Shown here: positions 21,668-31,385 of the stretch, in pieces
Layout of the letters: every line of letters begins with the position of its first letter
Numbering within the stretch: the stretch's first letter is position 1
NCBI GenBank assembly: GCA_963931865.1
Contig: OZ007506.1
Coordinates: forward strand, 9,318,855 to 9,382,854
DNA length: 64,000 nt
Origin: Axinella damicornis
Taxonomy: Eukaryota > Porifera > Demospongiae > Axinellida > Axinellidae
Direction of reading: 5' to 3'
Translations under genes and position numbers: made by a program
Notes under the pieces: model-generated
Told to the model about the DNA's origin: nothing
Databases searched by the model: none
Seen by the model: only the letters and a program-made list of their open reading frames with translations

Positions 21668-21985
21668 ACCAGGCTGTTCCCACCGCCAGTATAAATACGG
21701 TGGGGGAAGGAAGGCCTGGGAGAGCTCAAGTGCGATGACATCTGGTAGACAGACGGTAAACACATGGGGGGTGGTGACCGACCATTACAATACCTGTATC
21801 AATCACCTGCCTTGCTGATATCCAACCTTTGGATGGACAGTACAAGAAAGGACATCGAGAATCTTCGTTGGGCACTGCCCTCCATGTGTCTACCTGATGG
21901 CACCGCACGTGACCGGATCTCCCAGGCCTCGACCCCACCATATTTCATACTGCAAGCAATGGTGGTGGGAACGGCCTGGGAACAC
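21668..21985. mobile_element. Non-autonomous element, uninterrupted copy of the 29.4-kb family
   Basis: The left end CCAGGCTGTTCCCACCGCCAG is mirrored by GGTGGTGGGAACGGCCTGGG at the right. The interior contains GACCATTACAATACCTGTATC, the pre-insertion equivalent of the sequence split by the TA-flanked element at 29558. No coding sequence is present. Confidence 0.7.
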
Positions 21986-22639
21986 GGCCAAAGTTCATAG
22001 ATTAGCTAGCTAATTGGATATCCTTTTCTCTGTGAAGTGCTTATTAGTCCCGCAGGAATTGGAATGGTTAGGGCTGGTTAGTCCATGGCCAGTGCTGAAT
22101 GAGCATGTGTGTCTACTTCCAATATCCACTTCCTTTTGTTAAAGACTTGGTAGTGAAGTTTGTTTTACACAATGCATGCCAGGGGCGGAGATATATATAG
22201 GGGGGGCAGGGGGGGCTTGAGCCCCCCATTTTCAAAAGCAGGGGGGCTGAGCCCCCCCAAAACAACAGACCGGTCGGTACTATCCCACGAAATCTACCAC
22301 TAACTTATAGCTATGTCACCTCGTTTCTTGGGGGCTGGCGTCTCTAACTCGCAGTACAAAGCACGAAGGTGCCACAAGAGCCCATCCTGATAACTGAGAA
22401 ATGAAGGCGTAAATTTTTTTCCGTGCTTCACGCCTCTATGCACTGCCTTCGGCAGCGTGCAATTGTGCTATTAGCCCCCCCACTTTTTGGTAGCTGTCTC
22501 CGCCCCTGCATGCAGTTAAGTTTCAAGCATACTGCATACCTGGACAGCCCTCTCCGTTGGTAGCCAGTACCTAGTCTCGCGGGCAAGTCTGGCCTGCGGT
22601 ACCCAACCCTCGAGATTCTGAAACTGTCAATGGTATATA

Positions 22640-23178
22640 AATAATGTACCTGACAGTATGCCATTTCTAATCTTGCGTGGCCCAGACCCTTCCCGCAATG
22701 CAGGAAGGGTCTGGGCCACGCGAGACTATATATGCCATTTCATGCTGTGCATACGTACGACATAGTCAGGTGAATCAATAATTTCCTGTCTGTAAAATAT
22801 AATGGTTATCGTGAGTACTTATAATATATGAGGCAATAGCATGAACCAATCGGGTCATTTACATGCAGCTAAAGAGTTGGACATTCAATTTAGGCACGAA
22901 CGTCACCCTCAGACAGCAGAAAGGTGAGATTTTGGGTAGAGACAAAAAATCAATGATACTGTCAAATAGTGTTTCAGTTTATGAATTTTGGCACTGAGAC
23001 TGCATGGCATAGTTGACGGATCTTAACTCAGCCTGCAGGGTTTTTGCTCCTGTAAGAAGCACAATACACACTGCGGGGTTGCTATGCAAAGTTACGAGTC
23101 GGTGGCCGCGGAAAAGTATACCGGAAGTCACTCGGCGGATGACTCGGCAGATGACTCGGCAGATAACTTGAAGCTGGT
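22640..23178 (-). repeat. Segment A' of a permuted inverted duplication
   Basis: Reverse complement of 15965-16412. A 63-bp hairpin is inserted at 22668-22730. On the minus strand A' directly follows B', whereas on the plus strand A precedes B. Confidence 0.75.
22668..22730. mobile_element. 63-bp hairpin MITE with empty paralogous site
   Basis: The palindrome has arms GCGTGGCCCAGACCCTTCC and GGAAGGGTCTGGGCCACGC. It is flanked by TATGCCATTTC at 22657-22667 and 22731-22741. The inverted duplicate near 16390-16410 has only one copy of that flank and no hairpin, so this was a clean insertion with a 10-11-bp duplication. Confidence 0.88.
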
Positions 23179-23186
23179 AATACTGC

Positions 23187-23932
23187 TCCAGCACCACTAG
23201 CAAAATTAATGGCTCCACTCCTCCCTCCCCCTCACACACTCCCTTGTCACACCACCTCCTCCCTCCCCCTTACCTGTGATATATAGGTTGAAAATCGTCC
23301 TTGCCCCTTCCTCCTCCCTCCTTCCATTGGTGGAGGTGAGTGGAGGGGAGAGGGGGCTACAGCAGGGAAAAGACTTGACTGGAATAGTGGTGACATGCCA
23401 GGTTTCTTTTGGCTGTGTGTGTGTGTGTGTATGTGTGTGAGTGAGTGAGTGAGTAAAAGAGAAAGTTCATCACAACGTAAAACACTCATTTCACTACAAC
23501 TGGATACTATAGTTACTGAGCCATGGGCATAGGCACAGACCATCACTACACAACACATACCATGGTGGTGTGCTATTAATCGCAGCTCACATATTCACTT
23601 TTACGCACAGGTTCAACTGTCATATGATACCAAGCGACTATATACAGTACCACACTCCCCCAAATACGCACATGACTTCGAGGGGATGGAGGCTTGAAAC
23701 CTTTGTGCTTTGTGGTGAGTCTTGGGACTGTTGTCCAGAGATTCATCTGAGCTCCTCCCCCCCCCCCCCCCTCCCCCCCCCCCCCCCTCAGCCCCTTGCC
23801 CCTGGCCAGCATGTAATATAGTTGTACATGTTTGATCACAGCTAGTACCTTCTGCATCGTACTGTACGTCTTGGTAGTATGCCGCCGGAACTCATGCATT
23901 CTCCAAAGAGGAAACACTACTGCCTATGCCCT
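23187..23932 (-). repeat. Segment B' of a permuted inverted duplication
   Basis: Reverse complement of 16700-17435, including a (GT)n/(GAGT)n tract near 23415-23455 and a C-rich run at 23757-23787. The open frames here are repeat or low-complexity frames. Confidence 0.75.
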
Positions 23933-23939
23933 CCGCTTC

Positions 23940-24408
23940 TTACATGTGCGTAGTATATGGAGGTATACGGTCCAAGTAATAAGATATACGGTAGTGCACG
24001 AGTAATGGACACGTGCAATGAAGGTTGACGAGCGTGTTGACGATCCGAGGTCGCGGAAGAAGCGCGTCCTCCTACCAAGAGGCTCTGCAGTTGTGGGGCA
24101 GATCTCTCATCACTGAGCGTATATCACGTCAGAAAACACTTGGCTGGGTCGAATCGCTTGAAGGTACAGGCAGCGAGTGGGCTGTGGGCGCCCACGTCCA
24201 CCAAGAGGACGTCTGTAGTGCAGCACCCATGCGCAGAGCTGAAATGGAGGTAGCGAGAGGGCCTAGGGGCGGTTTTGACGGCATAAAAAGGCTAGAATCC
24301 CTGCAAGTACCAAATTGCCACTTCGAGTACTTTTTTGCCTGAGGGGAGAAACAACCAACCAACTAAAGTGGCATTGCGTCTGGCAATTTGGTAACTGTGG
24401 CCCCGTGT
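23940..24408 (+). mobile_element. TIR element ending GGTAACTGTGGCCCCGTG (copy 1)
   Basis: About 330 bp is nearly identical to 28290-28640, for example ATGGACACGTGCAATGAAGG, GCAGTTGTGGGGCAGATCTC and CACGTCCACCAAGAGGACGT. The right end GGTAACTGTGGCCCCGTG is the complement of the left end of the 28208 copy. The left end of this copy is missing where it abuts B'. Confidence 0.7.
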
Positions 24409-24548
24409 TCTGGAGTATTAATTTTATGGATTTCTGATAATATATAGAGCATACAACTGAACTTGTTGCATGATATCCTACAAGTTCAAAGGTACCGCTA
24501 TGCCAATATATAATATACGGCACTGACCACAATGCCAGTATCATGCAA

Positions 24549-24656
24549 CAAACTAGTTATTGCATGAGTGCGCAGGCTATACATCATAATATTGGCACTC
24601 GCCCTTGGGCTCGATGCCAATATTCGACGTATAGCCCTTGCACTCATGCAATAACT
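24549..24656. mobile_element. 108-bp foldback element
   Basis: The arms ACTAGTTATTGCATGAGTGC and GCACTCATGCAATAACTAGT are nearly exact inverted repeats, with further pairing inside (TATTGGCACTCGCCC against GGGCTCGATGCCAATA). This looks like a MITE. Confidence 0.7.
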
Positions 24657-24899
24657 AGTACATAGTAGAACTATTCAAACAGGTAATTAGTTGAATTGTT
24701 TTTGGGGGTCGCACACTAGATGTAGTGTCATAGTGTGCATGGGTACATACAGCAAAATTCAATGGACTACAGTTGAACTTCAACACTGGGTAATGCTCTG
24801 CAATAGATCCACCAATATAGGAGGGACAGTCAGAGTTCACAGATCTATAGCCTTCTGTAGCACAAGTATGCCTAATGCACTGGCTGTAGTATAGGGGAG

Positions 24900-25260
24900 C
24901 ATGTGGCTACCACATTTGCAACTTATTCCCAGCATACAGCTATGATGGGCAGCATGTACTACAGCTATGATGGGCAGCATGTACAAGAACTTGCACTCCA
25001 CTTGAAGAAGCCACAGGGATTTCCATCAATACCACAGGTAAATACAATGTGAAGGTGAGAGCCACACCAGTTAAACATCTTTCCCAGACTTGCTTAGTTG
25101 GATTGGGGAATAGCTTCATGTGGCTGAGGGGAGGTGGGAAAAGGTGCATGGTGCACAATGATCTACAAGAAGTACTTGACTATAGTAACTGCTACATGTA
25201 TACTGCTGACGTCTGCCAGGTTCAAGCAGTTTATGTAATAGTTAGAGCCCGGTCGCCAGG
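24900..25260 (+). other. Possible exons of unknown identity
   Basis: Two open segments sit between splice-like sites. One is ELALHLKKPQGFPSIPQ before GTAAAT at about 25036. The other starts after CCCAG at about 25080 (LVGLGNSFMWL... NDLQEVLDYSNCYMY). A 25-bp direct duplication (CAGCTATGATGGGCAGCATGTA) lies at about 24940-24985. They might be upstream exons of the peptidase gene, but no USP Cys box can be read. Confidence 0.25.
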
Positions 25261-25365
25261 GATTTATGGCAACGTAAACCGATCGAGTCCGATTGGATAT
25301 CGCATCTGATTGGTCCATTAAATCTCATCGCCAGCGCCGTTCGACTATGTAAATACAAGGCTACC

Positions 25366-25737
25366 TAGCCTCGTTCCCAGGCCATCGCCCAGCTTTTTGT
25401 CGCTTGCAGTACGGTAAAGCGGGGAGGGCCTGTAGCTGGTACATTTCCTCACATGAGCATGATGTAATCGAAAAATGGCAAAATTTTCAGAACGAGGACA
25501 CAACATTTTGCATGTTATTCAACCATCTACACGTTCAACGCTCAGTGAGTATGAGTCGCCCCCCGCTACCTTCGCTCTTCTTGCTGTTCTGAGACCACGT
25601 ACGCCCACGTTCAACTTCCTGTCTTTCTACCCCTTTCTACCCTTGATGTCACTCACATGAGGAAATGTACCAGGCCCTCCCCGCTTTACCGTACTGCAAG
25701 CAACGACAAGCTGGGCGTGGGACTGGGAACGAGGCTA
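25366..25737. mobile_element. 372-bp MULE-type MITE with 9-bp TSD
   Basis: The arms begin TAGCCTCGTTCCCAGGCC and pair over roughly 75 bp, including TTTACCGTACTGCAAGC-type sequence. Both flanks (25357-25365 and 25738-25746) are AAGGCTACC, an exact 9-bp duplication. The centre holds a second inverted pair, GTACATTTCCTCACATGAG and CTCACATGAGGAAATGTAC. Confidence 0.88.
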
Positions 25738-25924
25738 AAGGCTACCTTGGTAACGATAGATTCGAGAAACTGCAGCCATGGCCTGTTCTTTCTCTCCCTC
25801 CTGCCTTGGCATGTGCGAGTGGACTGACTGTACGTGCATGAAACTCCGCCCTTGGTGAAAGCTCCACCTCCAGCTCTTTTGCTGGTCCTAGCCCTGCCTC
25901 ACTCACAGTCCCTCCCCGTTTTTC

Positions 25925-26040
25925 AGAGATTGTGAATGACGACGAACTTTCCAATGACTTCCAACCTCTTCACAAACTGGCAAGGTCGCTCGTTACATCC
26001 TCCTTTGAGCTTCGTCGCATCATATCACCTAGTACTCTAT
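25925..26040 (+). other. Possible exon, unknown identity
   Basis: After a strong acceptor (CCGTTTTTCAG) the frame reads EIVNDDELSNDFQPLHKLAR, SLVTSSFELRR and IISPSTL before a stop. I do not recognise it. It could be a 5' exon of the downstream peptidase gene. Confidence 0.25.
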
Positions 26041-26396
26041 AGCTATTTGAACCTTGAACTTCAAATTGGCATTGCGCTATCAACAGTTTGCACACGCACG
26101 TTCAATTGCCACAGGGAGGGAAATATGATCATAACCGTCCTGTGTAGTTACCCTGAGGGAGGGAAATATGGCTCATAACCACCGTCCCCTTCTATGGCAT
26201 TACTATAGTAGGTGGGGTATATTGACTCTTAGTGCTACTCACGTGACCCTCAACGAATCAGACGCCTCAGAATCGATCACATGACGGAGCATTAAATCGC
26301 TTATTGCGCACTTTAGTGTGCATTATCTAGATAATGCACACTTTTCAAAGATCAAAGGCTGTCTCGGGTCGGTGAGTTGCACTAAGTAGTTTAGAT

Positions 26397-26562
26397 ACCA
26401 CTTTGCCGTGCGTTACGGGCTTTAGTGCACTCGGGCAATCTAGTTAACGGTCTCGGGCGGATAATGCACTCGCCTTCGGCTCGTGCATTATCTCGCCCTC
26501 GACCGTTAACTAGATTGCCCTCGTGTACTATAACCTGTAATGCACGGCAAAGTGGTATATAA
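26397..26562. mobile_element. 166-bp foldback element
   Basis: ACCACTTTGCCGTGC is complemented by GCACGGCAAAGTGGT at the right. The interior pairs AATCTAGTTAACGGT with ACCGTTAACTAGATT, and a central GATAATGCACTCGCC pairs with its complement. It is a MITE-like palindrome. Confidence 0.7.
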
Positions 26563-26858
26563 ATATTACTTATGTGCATGATGCTAAACACTTGAGTGTG
26601 ATATGCATTTGCTGTTATCCTGCATGGTCACATACACTTGTCATACCCCCCTGTTCGTGGCTAGTTTATGCCACCATAGTCTACATATAGTCCACCCTAT
26701 GTTATTCTGATGCATGTCTCGTGTACTTTTAGTTCCTTGTCTTTATGCATGCATTCTTCATTATCATGAAAGTAGTGACATGTAACAGAATGACACTGTG
26801 ATTGTAGCTGTTGTCATAATAGAAGGGTTTCCCATTCACTTTAGCATCATAGTTTCAG

Positions 26859-26974
26859 GAGAGCCTATGAATTACGTCTCTCGTATTGATGTACACCCTA
26901 TAGTCATGTGTCGACAGTGCCACCACAAATCTATGAGGACGGAACAGCATGCTGTTCTGGAACTAGACTTGAAG
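26859..26974 (+). CDS. USP finger-like exon (GC donor)
   Basis: After TAGTTTCAG and two completing bases it encodes EPMNYVSRIDVHPIVMCRQC followed by HHKSMRTEQHAVLELDLK. The pattern 'C-x2-C-x3-S-x-R-x-E...L-x-LDLK' is the USP zinc-finger knuckle entering the palm. The donor is AAG|GCAAGT, a GC-AG type site. The next open segment, 27008-27051 (VLDCRIHYSAGDYT), continues in phase but is less certain. Confidence 0.5.
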
Positions 26975-29900
26975 GCAAGTGTGCTAATTCATGTGTACGT
27001 AATACAGGTACTTGATTGTAGAATTCACTACTCTGCAGGGGACTACACTGAGTAGCTGTATTAGAGAATTTGGAAGAGTAAATCAGTATATGTGCGAAAG
27101 GAAAGAGCCCCCTTTGATATCACCAAGAGCATGCTATGTACTAGGGCGTGCAAACATAAACTAGCAAAACATTTAGTATAGAAGTCAGCCAGCTATAGTC
27201 TGATAGGTCTATTAGAAATACTATTCCCACACATTGTTCAAGATGGGGGGGACAAGGTCCGTACGCATATGACATTCTCTAAGTATAGGATATACAAGAA
27301 GTATGCAGAGCTAGCAGACTAGTAACAGCTCTAGCGCTGACGTTCGATCACTTTATTGAGTTCTTACCTGAAGCTAAACACCTGAGTGCGATAGACTAGT
27401 CTGCATTTGACTCGTTGAGTCTGCATGGTCACATACATAACTGCTCAGTACAGGCACATAGTAGTGTGTAGTGGCTTATACGTAGTTCGCTAATAGTCTT
27501 TGCATGGAGGATAATCTTCAGGATGCATTGAAAGTTCACTGTAGCCTTCACCCACAGAGAAAGGTGGTAGAACGACTTTGCAATACATGATACAAAATGA
27601 CAGTACATGTGATCATATCATACCGATTTGCTGGGAAGTACTACTCCAAATAGAACACATCAATCAGATTCTAGATCCCTATCTGTTGCTGGGAGTGACT
27701 TGCCCTCTCCCCCCTTCATTGGTTGTATACCCTTAACATTACAATGTTGACAAGTACTTATGAGGCCTTTTTCTCAAAGTTGTCAAAAATTGACAGATGC
27801 CATCACATACAGCGATATAAGAGGCACTTCCTTAAACGGTATGGAATTATATCAATTATTGCATGACATATATGACCACAATGATGTATGTAATGTCTAC
27901 CTTCATATCGTAGCTTCCAGCAGGTTGGCACACAATTCTCAAAAATGACCAGATGGTAAAATATCCTGAAGAGCTAACCATTTCCAATGGGGTAAGCTAA
28001 CACCAATGACAGAGTAGATGGAGACGCTAGTTGATTACTATCGTATTTTTTGTAGCAACAATACACACTTCGAGCATACACTACTCATGAGGGCACAACG
28101 CAGGGAGGTCACTACACGGCCTACGTGAGGGTTGGAGAGCAATGGTTCAAGATGAATGACGACATGGTAATGTGACGCTTCTTTGAACATAACATATGAT
28201 AATTACCACGGGGCCACAGTTACCTAATTGCCAGACGCAATCCCCCTTTTTGCCTTGACCTGTGAACCAACAACCAACCATGACGTCATAATGACGTGTG
28301 CGTAGTATACGGAGGTATACGGTCCAAGAAATAAGATGTACGAAGGTGCAAGAGTAATGGACACGTGCAATGAAGGTTGACGAGCGTGTTGAAGATCCGA
28401 GGCCGTGGAAGAAGCGCGTCCTCCTACCAAGAAGCTCTGCAGTTGTGGGGCAGATCTCTCATCACTGAGTGTATATCTCGCAGAAAACACTTGGCTGGGT
28501 CGAATCACTTGAAGGTACAGGCAGCGAGTGGGCTGCGGGCACCCACGTCCACCAAGAGGACGTCTGTGGTGCAGCGCCCGTGCACAGAGCTGAAATTGAG
28601 GTAGCGAGAGGGCCTAGGGGGGATAGGGAGGCGGTTTTGACGGCATAAAATGGAATGGTACTACATTGTGGTTATTCCTTTACCATTCAGGACACGTTAT
28701 TTGCCTTTGACGTGTGGGTTCTCCCAGTTCACTTGGGTATTCACTGGGCAATGCTGGTAAGAAATTCAACATACAGACTATGAGTTAGTTATCACAGCAG
28801 TTGGCATATTACACCATGTAGGTTGTGAACAACTTACAGAGGATTATTTGGTATAGCGACTCCAAAAACTGTGCTAGTGGCATATCAGTCATTGGATATC
28901 TACTGTGAGTACTCTAATGGGGAAGCAGCTCACCTAAAATTGGAGCTATTTAATGATATTCATGGGGATTCTGGGGCTATTATGTATCAGACTGTGTCAA
29001 GTACAAGCTTGCAACCAAGGTTAGCTACAGTTGGCTTCACAGGTACCAACGGCACAGGCACACCCTCCAACACACAGAATAATACTAAGTAGGCTGTTAA
29101 TGATATTCATGATCTTCAAAATAAGACAGATTACGTCCCTTGTCGCAGTCACAGTCAGGGTATGGTTGAACAGAGGTTCAGTGCTCAGTTCAGCTATAGC
29201 TAGCATATCTCTGAACTTTTGTCCCACATTTCGGTTCTTTCTCTTGTCTCACTAAGTAATAAGGGACACTCACCAATAGGAACACTAACCAAACTAAATA
29301 TGAATCCAGAATGTTCATGGAACAGAGGTCTACCTACGAACAGCAGGAACCACTTCAGTGGGATCAGTGGAGGTTAAAACTTTGCTGGGTAAGCATGACA
29401 TTTTTAGCCTCGTTCCCAGGCCATTCCTACCACCAGTTTTTGATCACTTTCAATATGCAAAATACGTCGGGAGAAGGCCTGGGAGGTCTGGTCATGTGTG
29501 ATGACATCAAATAGACACAGGTAGACACACAGCGGGCAGTGCCAAACCATTATAATACTGTAGTGTCCCGCTAATACGCCCCCTTCGAAAATACGCCCCC
29601 TTCACTTTTCCGCCTAAGTTCCTGCACAGGGTAGTTTGACTTGTTTATTCTGGAACATCTAAACTACTTGCGCACGTGCTACTTCAATGCAGATCGTCTC
29701 TCAGATCAGAGTAATCACCGTTGACGTTGACGATACAGGTCATCTCGCTGACACTCTTCTGCAGGAAATACCCTGTGGTGACCGACAGTATTGCTGTTCT
29801 GGAGGATGGCTACAGCGAAGTTGTCATGAATGTTATGGCCCTCGTGTTGAAGCGGCAGCTCTTCTCACCGATGTAGGGAGACCACGCACAATGTTCGGGA

Positions 29901-30031
29901 ACAGTTCTGGCAATCGTTTGTACTTTTGTAACTGTGAACATGAACCTTGGCGGTGTCATAATAGTTTGTGTACGTAGCAAAACGTTTTGAGGGGGCGTAT
30001 ACTCGAGACTATTTGCATATTCGAAAATACG

Positions 30032-30067
<36 letters not shown>

Positions 30068-30965
30068 CCCCCCCCCCAACTTTGGGCTGGATGTAGTGTA
30101 CAAAATGGAGGGGCAGGGGCGTATTAACGGGACACTACGGTACCTGTTTTGCGTCGATCCGTCCCAGTATTGCAATGGTATTGATCGGCTGCCTTGCAAA
30201 CACTTTGAAATCCAGCCTTTGGACAGACATTAGAAAAATAAAGGGCATTGAGATTCTTCATCAGGCACCACTTCCCATGTATCATCTACCTGATAGCACA
30301 ATGTGTGACCAATGGCATGGGAATGAGGCTATTGGATTTTTAGTGTTCGGCATTTGAAAATTCATATTCCACTGCAGGATATGCCTACGCAAAATAACAA
30401 TTATGACTGTGGAATTTTTGCACTAAAGGTACACTTTATTTCAATGTACGTATAAACCTTGCATATATAATTCAGTAGCTCCATGCAGTTATGGTCACAC
30501 ATTTTAGGCTGCAGAGCACATAATCAAGCAGCAGGTGAGATTATTCACAGGTGGGCCTCTGTATGCAGTGTACACAAGGGGATATGTACATGTATGTGAT
30601 TGTGTCCCCAATTACATTGCGGTCATGCACGCCTAAGCTTCTTCACACTCCACAAGCCCACTACAGGGTTTCTTGGGGGGAGGGGGGTCCTTAGAGATTT
30701 CAAACCCAGACCCCCCTAAATGGTGCACTGTCGCGCACTATTCCATACCCCCCCCCCCCCCCCCCCCCCCCTTGTGAAATAAACCCTGCCACTACTTCTT
30801 ACGTGCTCACGCAGGGGTCACAGTTAAATGCATGCCAAGATCACTACAGCAGTATTCTATGATGTCAAGCAATGATGTATAGGTCACCATGTTCCTCTTC
30901 AGAGTGACATCCCCAGAATTCGTTATGAAATACTGTTTGAGCTCCTCAATATATACGTCTTGTAA
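26859..30965 (+). CDS. USP-like plus Ulp1/SENP-like cysteine peptidase gene (partial, multi-exon)
   Basis: Plus-strand exons: 26859-26974 (USP finger-like), 28056-28166 (USP His box), then 28691-28756, 28822-28904, 29310-28388+1000 region i.e. 29310-29388, 30378-30428, 30508-30534 and 30903-30965 with the stop. The last six encode a C48 (Ulp1) core with HW, DS and Q-x6-CG motifs in order and intact phase at every junction. The His-box exon ends in phase 0, the phase in which the Ulp1 part begins; about 440 bp of the intron between them is a transposon, so they plausibly belong to one transcript. Ulp1/SENP enzymes process SUMO-like modifiers and USPs remove ubiquitin. The USP Cys box was not found, so the USP half may be incomplete or inactive. 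The Ulp1 part also lacks the usual N-terminal portion of the fold. Whether it is one gene or two is unproven. Confidence 0.65.
27052..28055 (+). other. Interval likely holding further USP exons, not resolved
   Basis: Short open pieces, for example NQYMCER near 27085, MEDNLQDALKVHCS near 27508 and ITYSDIRGTSLNGMEL near 27800, could be parts of the USP palm. Splice sites and phase could not be matched. No transposon was recognised here. Confidence 0.3.
28056..28166 (+). CDS. USP His-box exon
   Basis: Acceptor TTTTTTGTAG and donor GTAATG. The 37 codons read QQYTLRAYTTHEGTTQ, then GGHYTAYVRVGEQWFKMNDD, then M. GGHYTAYV and W-F-K-M-NDD are the catalytic His and Asp/Asn boxes of USP (C19) peptidases. 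It is phase 0 at both ends. Confidence 0.8.
28208..28648 (+). mobile_element. TIR element starting CACGGGGCCACAGTTACC (copy 2), intronic
   Basis: The left end is the complement of the right end of copy 1 (24408), and the body is nearly identical to 23940-24290. It fills most of the intron between the USP His-box exon and the first Ulp1 exon. The right end appears truncated near GACGGCATAAAA. Confidence 0.7.
28691..28756 (+). CDS. Ulp1 exon with catalytic His
   Basis: Acceptor ACCATTCAG and donor GTAAGA. The 22 codons read DTLFAFDVWVLPVHLGIHWA then ML. 'VWVLPVHLGIHWAML' is the C48 strand with the catalytic His-Trp. Phase 0. Confidence 0.82.
28822..28904 (+). CDS. Ulp1 exon with catalytic Asp
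   Basis: Acceptor CACCATGTAG and donor GTGAGT. It encodes VVNNLQRIIWYSDSKNCASG then ISVIGYL plus two bases. IIWYSDS corresponds to the C48 'I-x-YYDS' motif with the catalytic Asp. Confidence 0.8.
29310..29388 (+). CDS. Ulp1 connector exon
   Basis: Acceptor TGAATCCAG and donor GTAAGC. One base completes Leu from the previous exon; then 26 codons read MFMEQRSTYEQQEPLQWDQW then RLKLCW. SENP proteins have a similar charged segment with a Trp before the Gln-Cys box. Phase agreement on both sides is the main support. Confidence 0.68.
29405..30331. mobile_element. Non-autonomous element (21.7-kb family), split by a nested insertion
   Basis: The ends are TAGCCTCGTTCCCAGGCC and GGCATGGGAATGAGGCTA. 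Left and right parts match 21668-21985 (for example GATGACATC with TAGACA, and GGACAGACATTAGAAA). The TA-flanked element 29558-30140 sits inside. The whole lies in a Ulp1 intron. Confidence 0.75.
29558..30140. mobile_element. 583-bp TIR element with TA target (copy 2), nested
   Basis: The ends are CTGTAGTGTCCCGCTAATAC and the complement of GTATTAACGGGACACTACGG. TA flanks lie at 29556-29557 and 30141-30142. It is homologous to copy 1 at 10435-10972. It carries a long C run (30030-30077, two interruptions) and no transposase. A TA target suggests a Tc1/mariner-type relationship, but that is inference. Confidence 0.85.
30378..30428 (+). CDS. Ulp1 exon with catalytic Cys
   Basis: Acceptor CCACTGCAG and donor GTACAC. 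The 17 codons read DMPTQNNNYDCGIFALK. 'PTQNNNYDCG' is the C48 oxyanion Gln and catalytic Cys box (Q-x-N-x-x-DCG). Phase 0. Confidence 0.85.
30508..30534 (+). CDS. Ulp1 microexon
   Basis: A 27-bp, phase 0 exon encoding AAEHIIKQQ between acceptor CACATTTTAG and donor GTGAGA. It occupies the helix after the catalytic Cys. Confidence 0.65.
30750..30770. repeat. C21 homopolymer
   Basis: An uninterrupted run of about 21 C in the last intron of the peptidase gene. Confidence 0.85.
30903..30965 (+). CDS. Ulp1 terminal exon
   Basis: After CCTCTTCAG the frame reads SDIPRIRYEILFELLNIYVL then TAA. 'DIP-x-IR-x-x-IL-x-EL' matches the C-terminal helix of Ulp1/SENP peptidases. Phase 0 agrees with the previous exon. 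Confidence 0.75.
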   Translation, partial: SDIPRIRYEILFELLNIYVL

Positions 30966-31084
30966 GCAACCCTATAGCACGTGCGACCAGAACTTTCTTT
31001 ACTGTTTTACTACCGGTACCATTCCACAGACCATCTATACCGGAGAGGAGCATTCCTTCCTGTAATGGGGCTGCAGCACTGGCA

Positions 31085-31385
31085 AGCAAAGGCACTGTCA
31101 AAGGCTCTCCTCCCAAAACTTCCAGAGGAGACCCTAGGCCTGACAGAGGCTCTACCCCCAGCCATTCCAGTAGGCCTGACAGAGGCTCTATCCCCAGCCC
31201 TTCCAGAGGAGACCCTAGGCCTGACAGAGGCTCTACCCCCAGCCATTCCAGTAGGCCTGACAGAGGCTCTTCCCCCAACCCTTCCAGAGGAGACCCTAGG
31301 CCTGACAGAGGCTCTCCCCCCAACCCTTCCAGTGGAGACCCTAGGCTTGAAAGAGGTTCTCCTCCCAACCCTTCCAGTGGAGACA
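31085..31385 (+). repeat. Coding minisatellite, 39-66-bp units
   Basis: Alternating GGCCTGACAGAGGCTCTACC and CTTCCAGAGGAGACCCTAGG blocks give RPDRGSTPSHSS and NPSRGDP repeats in the transposase frame. Other frames are also open, which explains the overlapping ORFs on both strands. It probably encodes a disordered linker. Confidence 0.7.
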
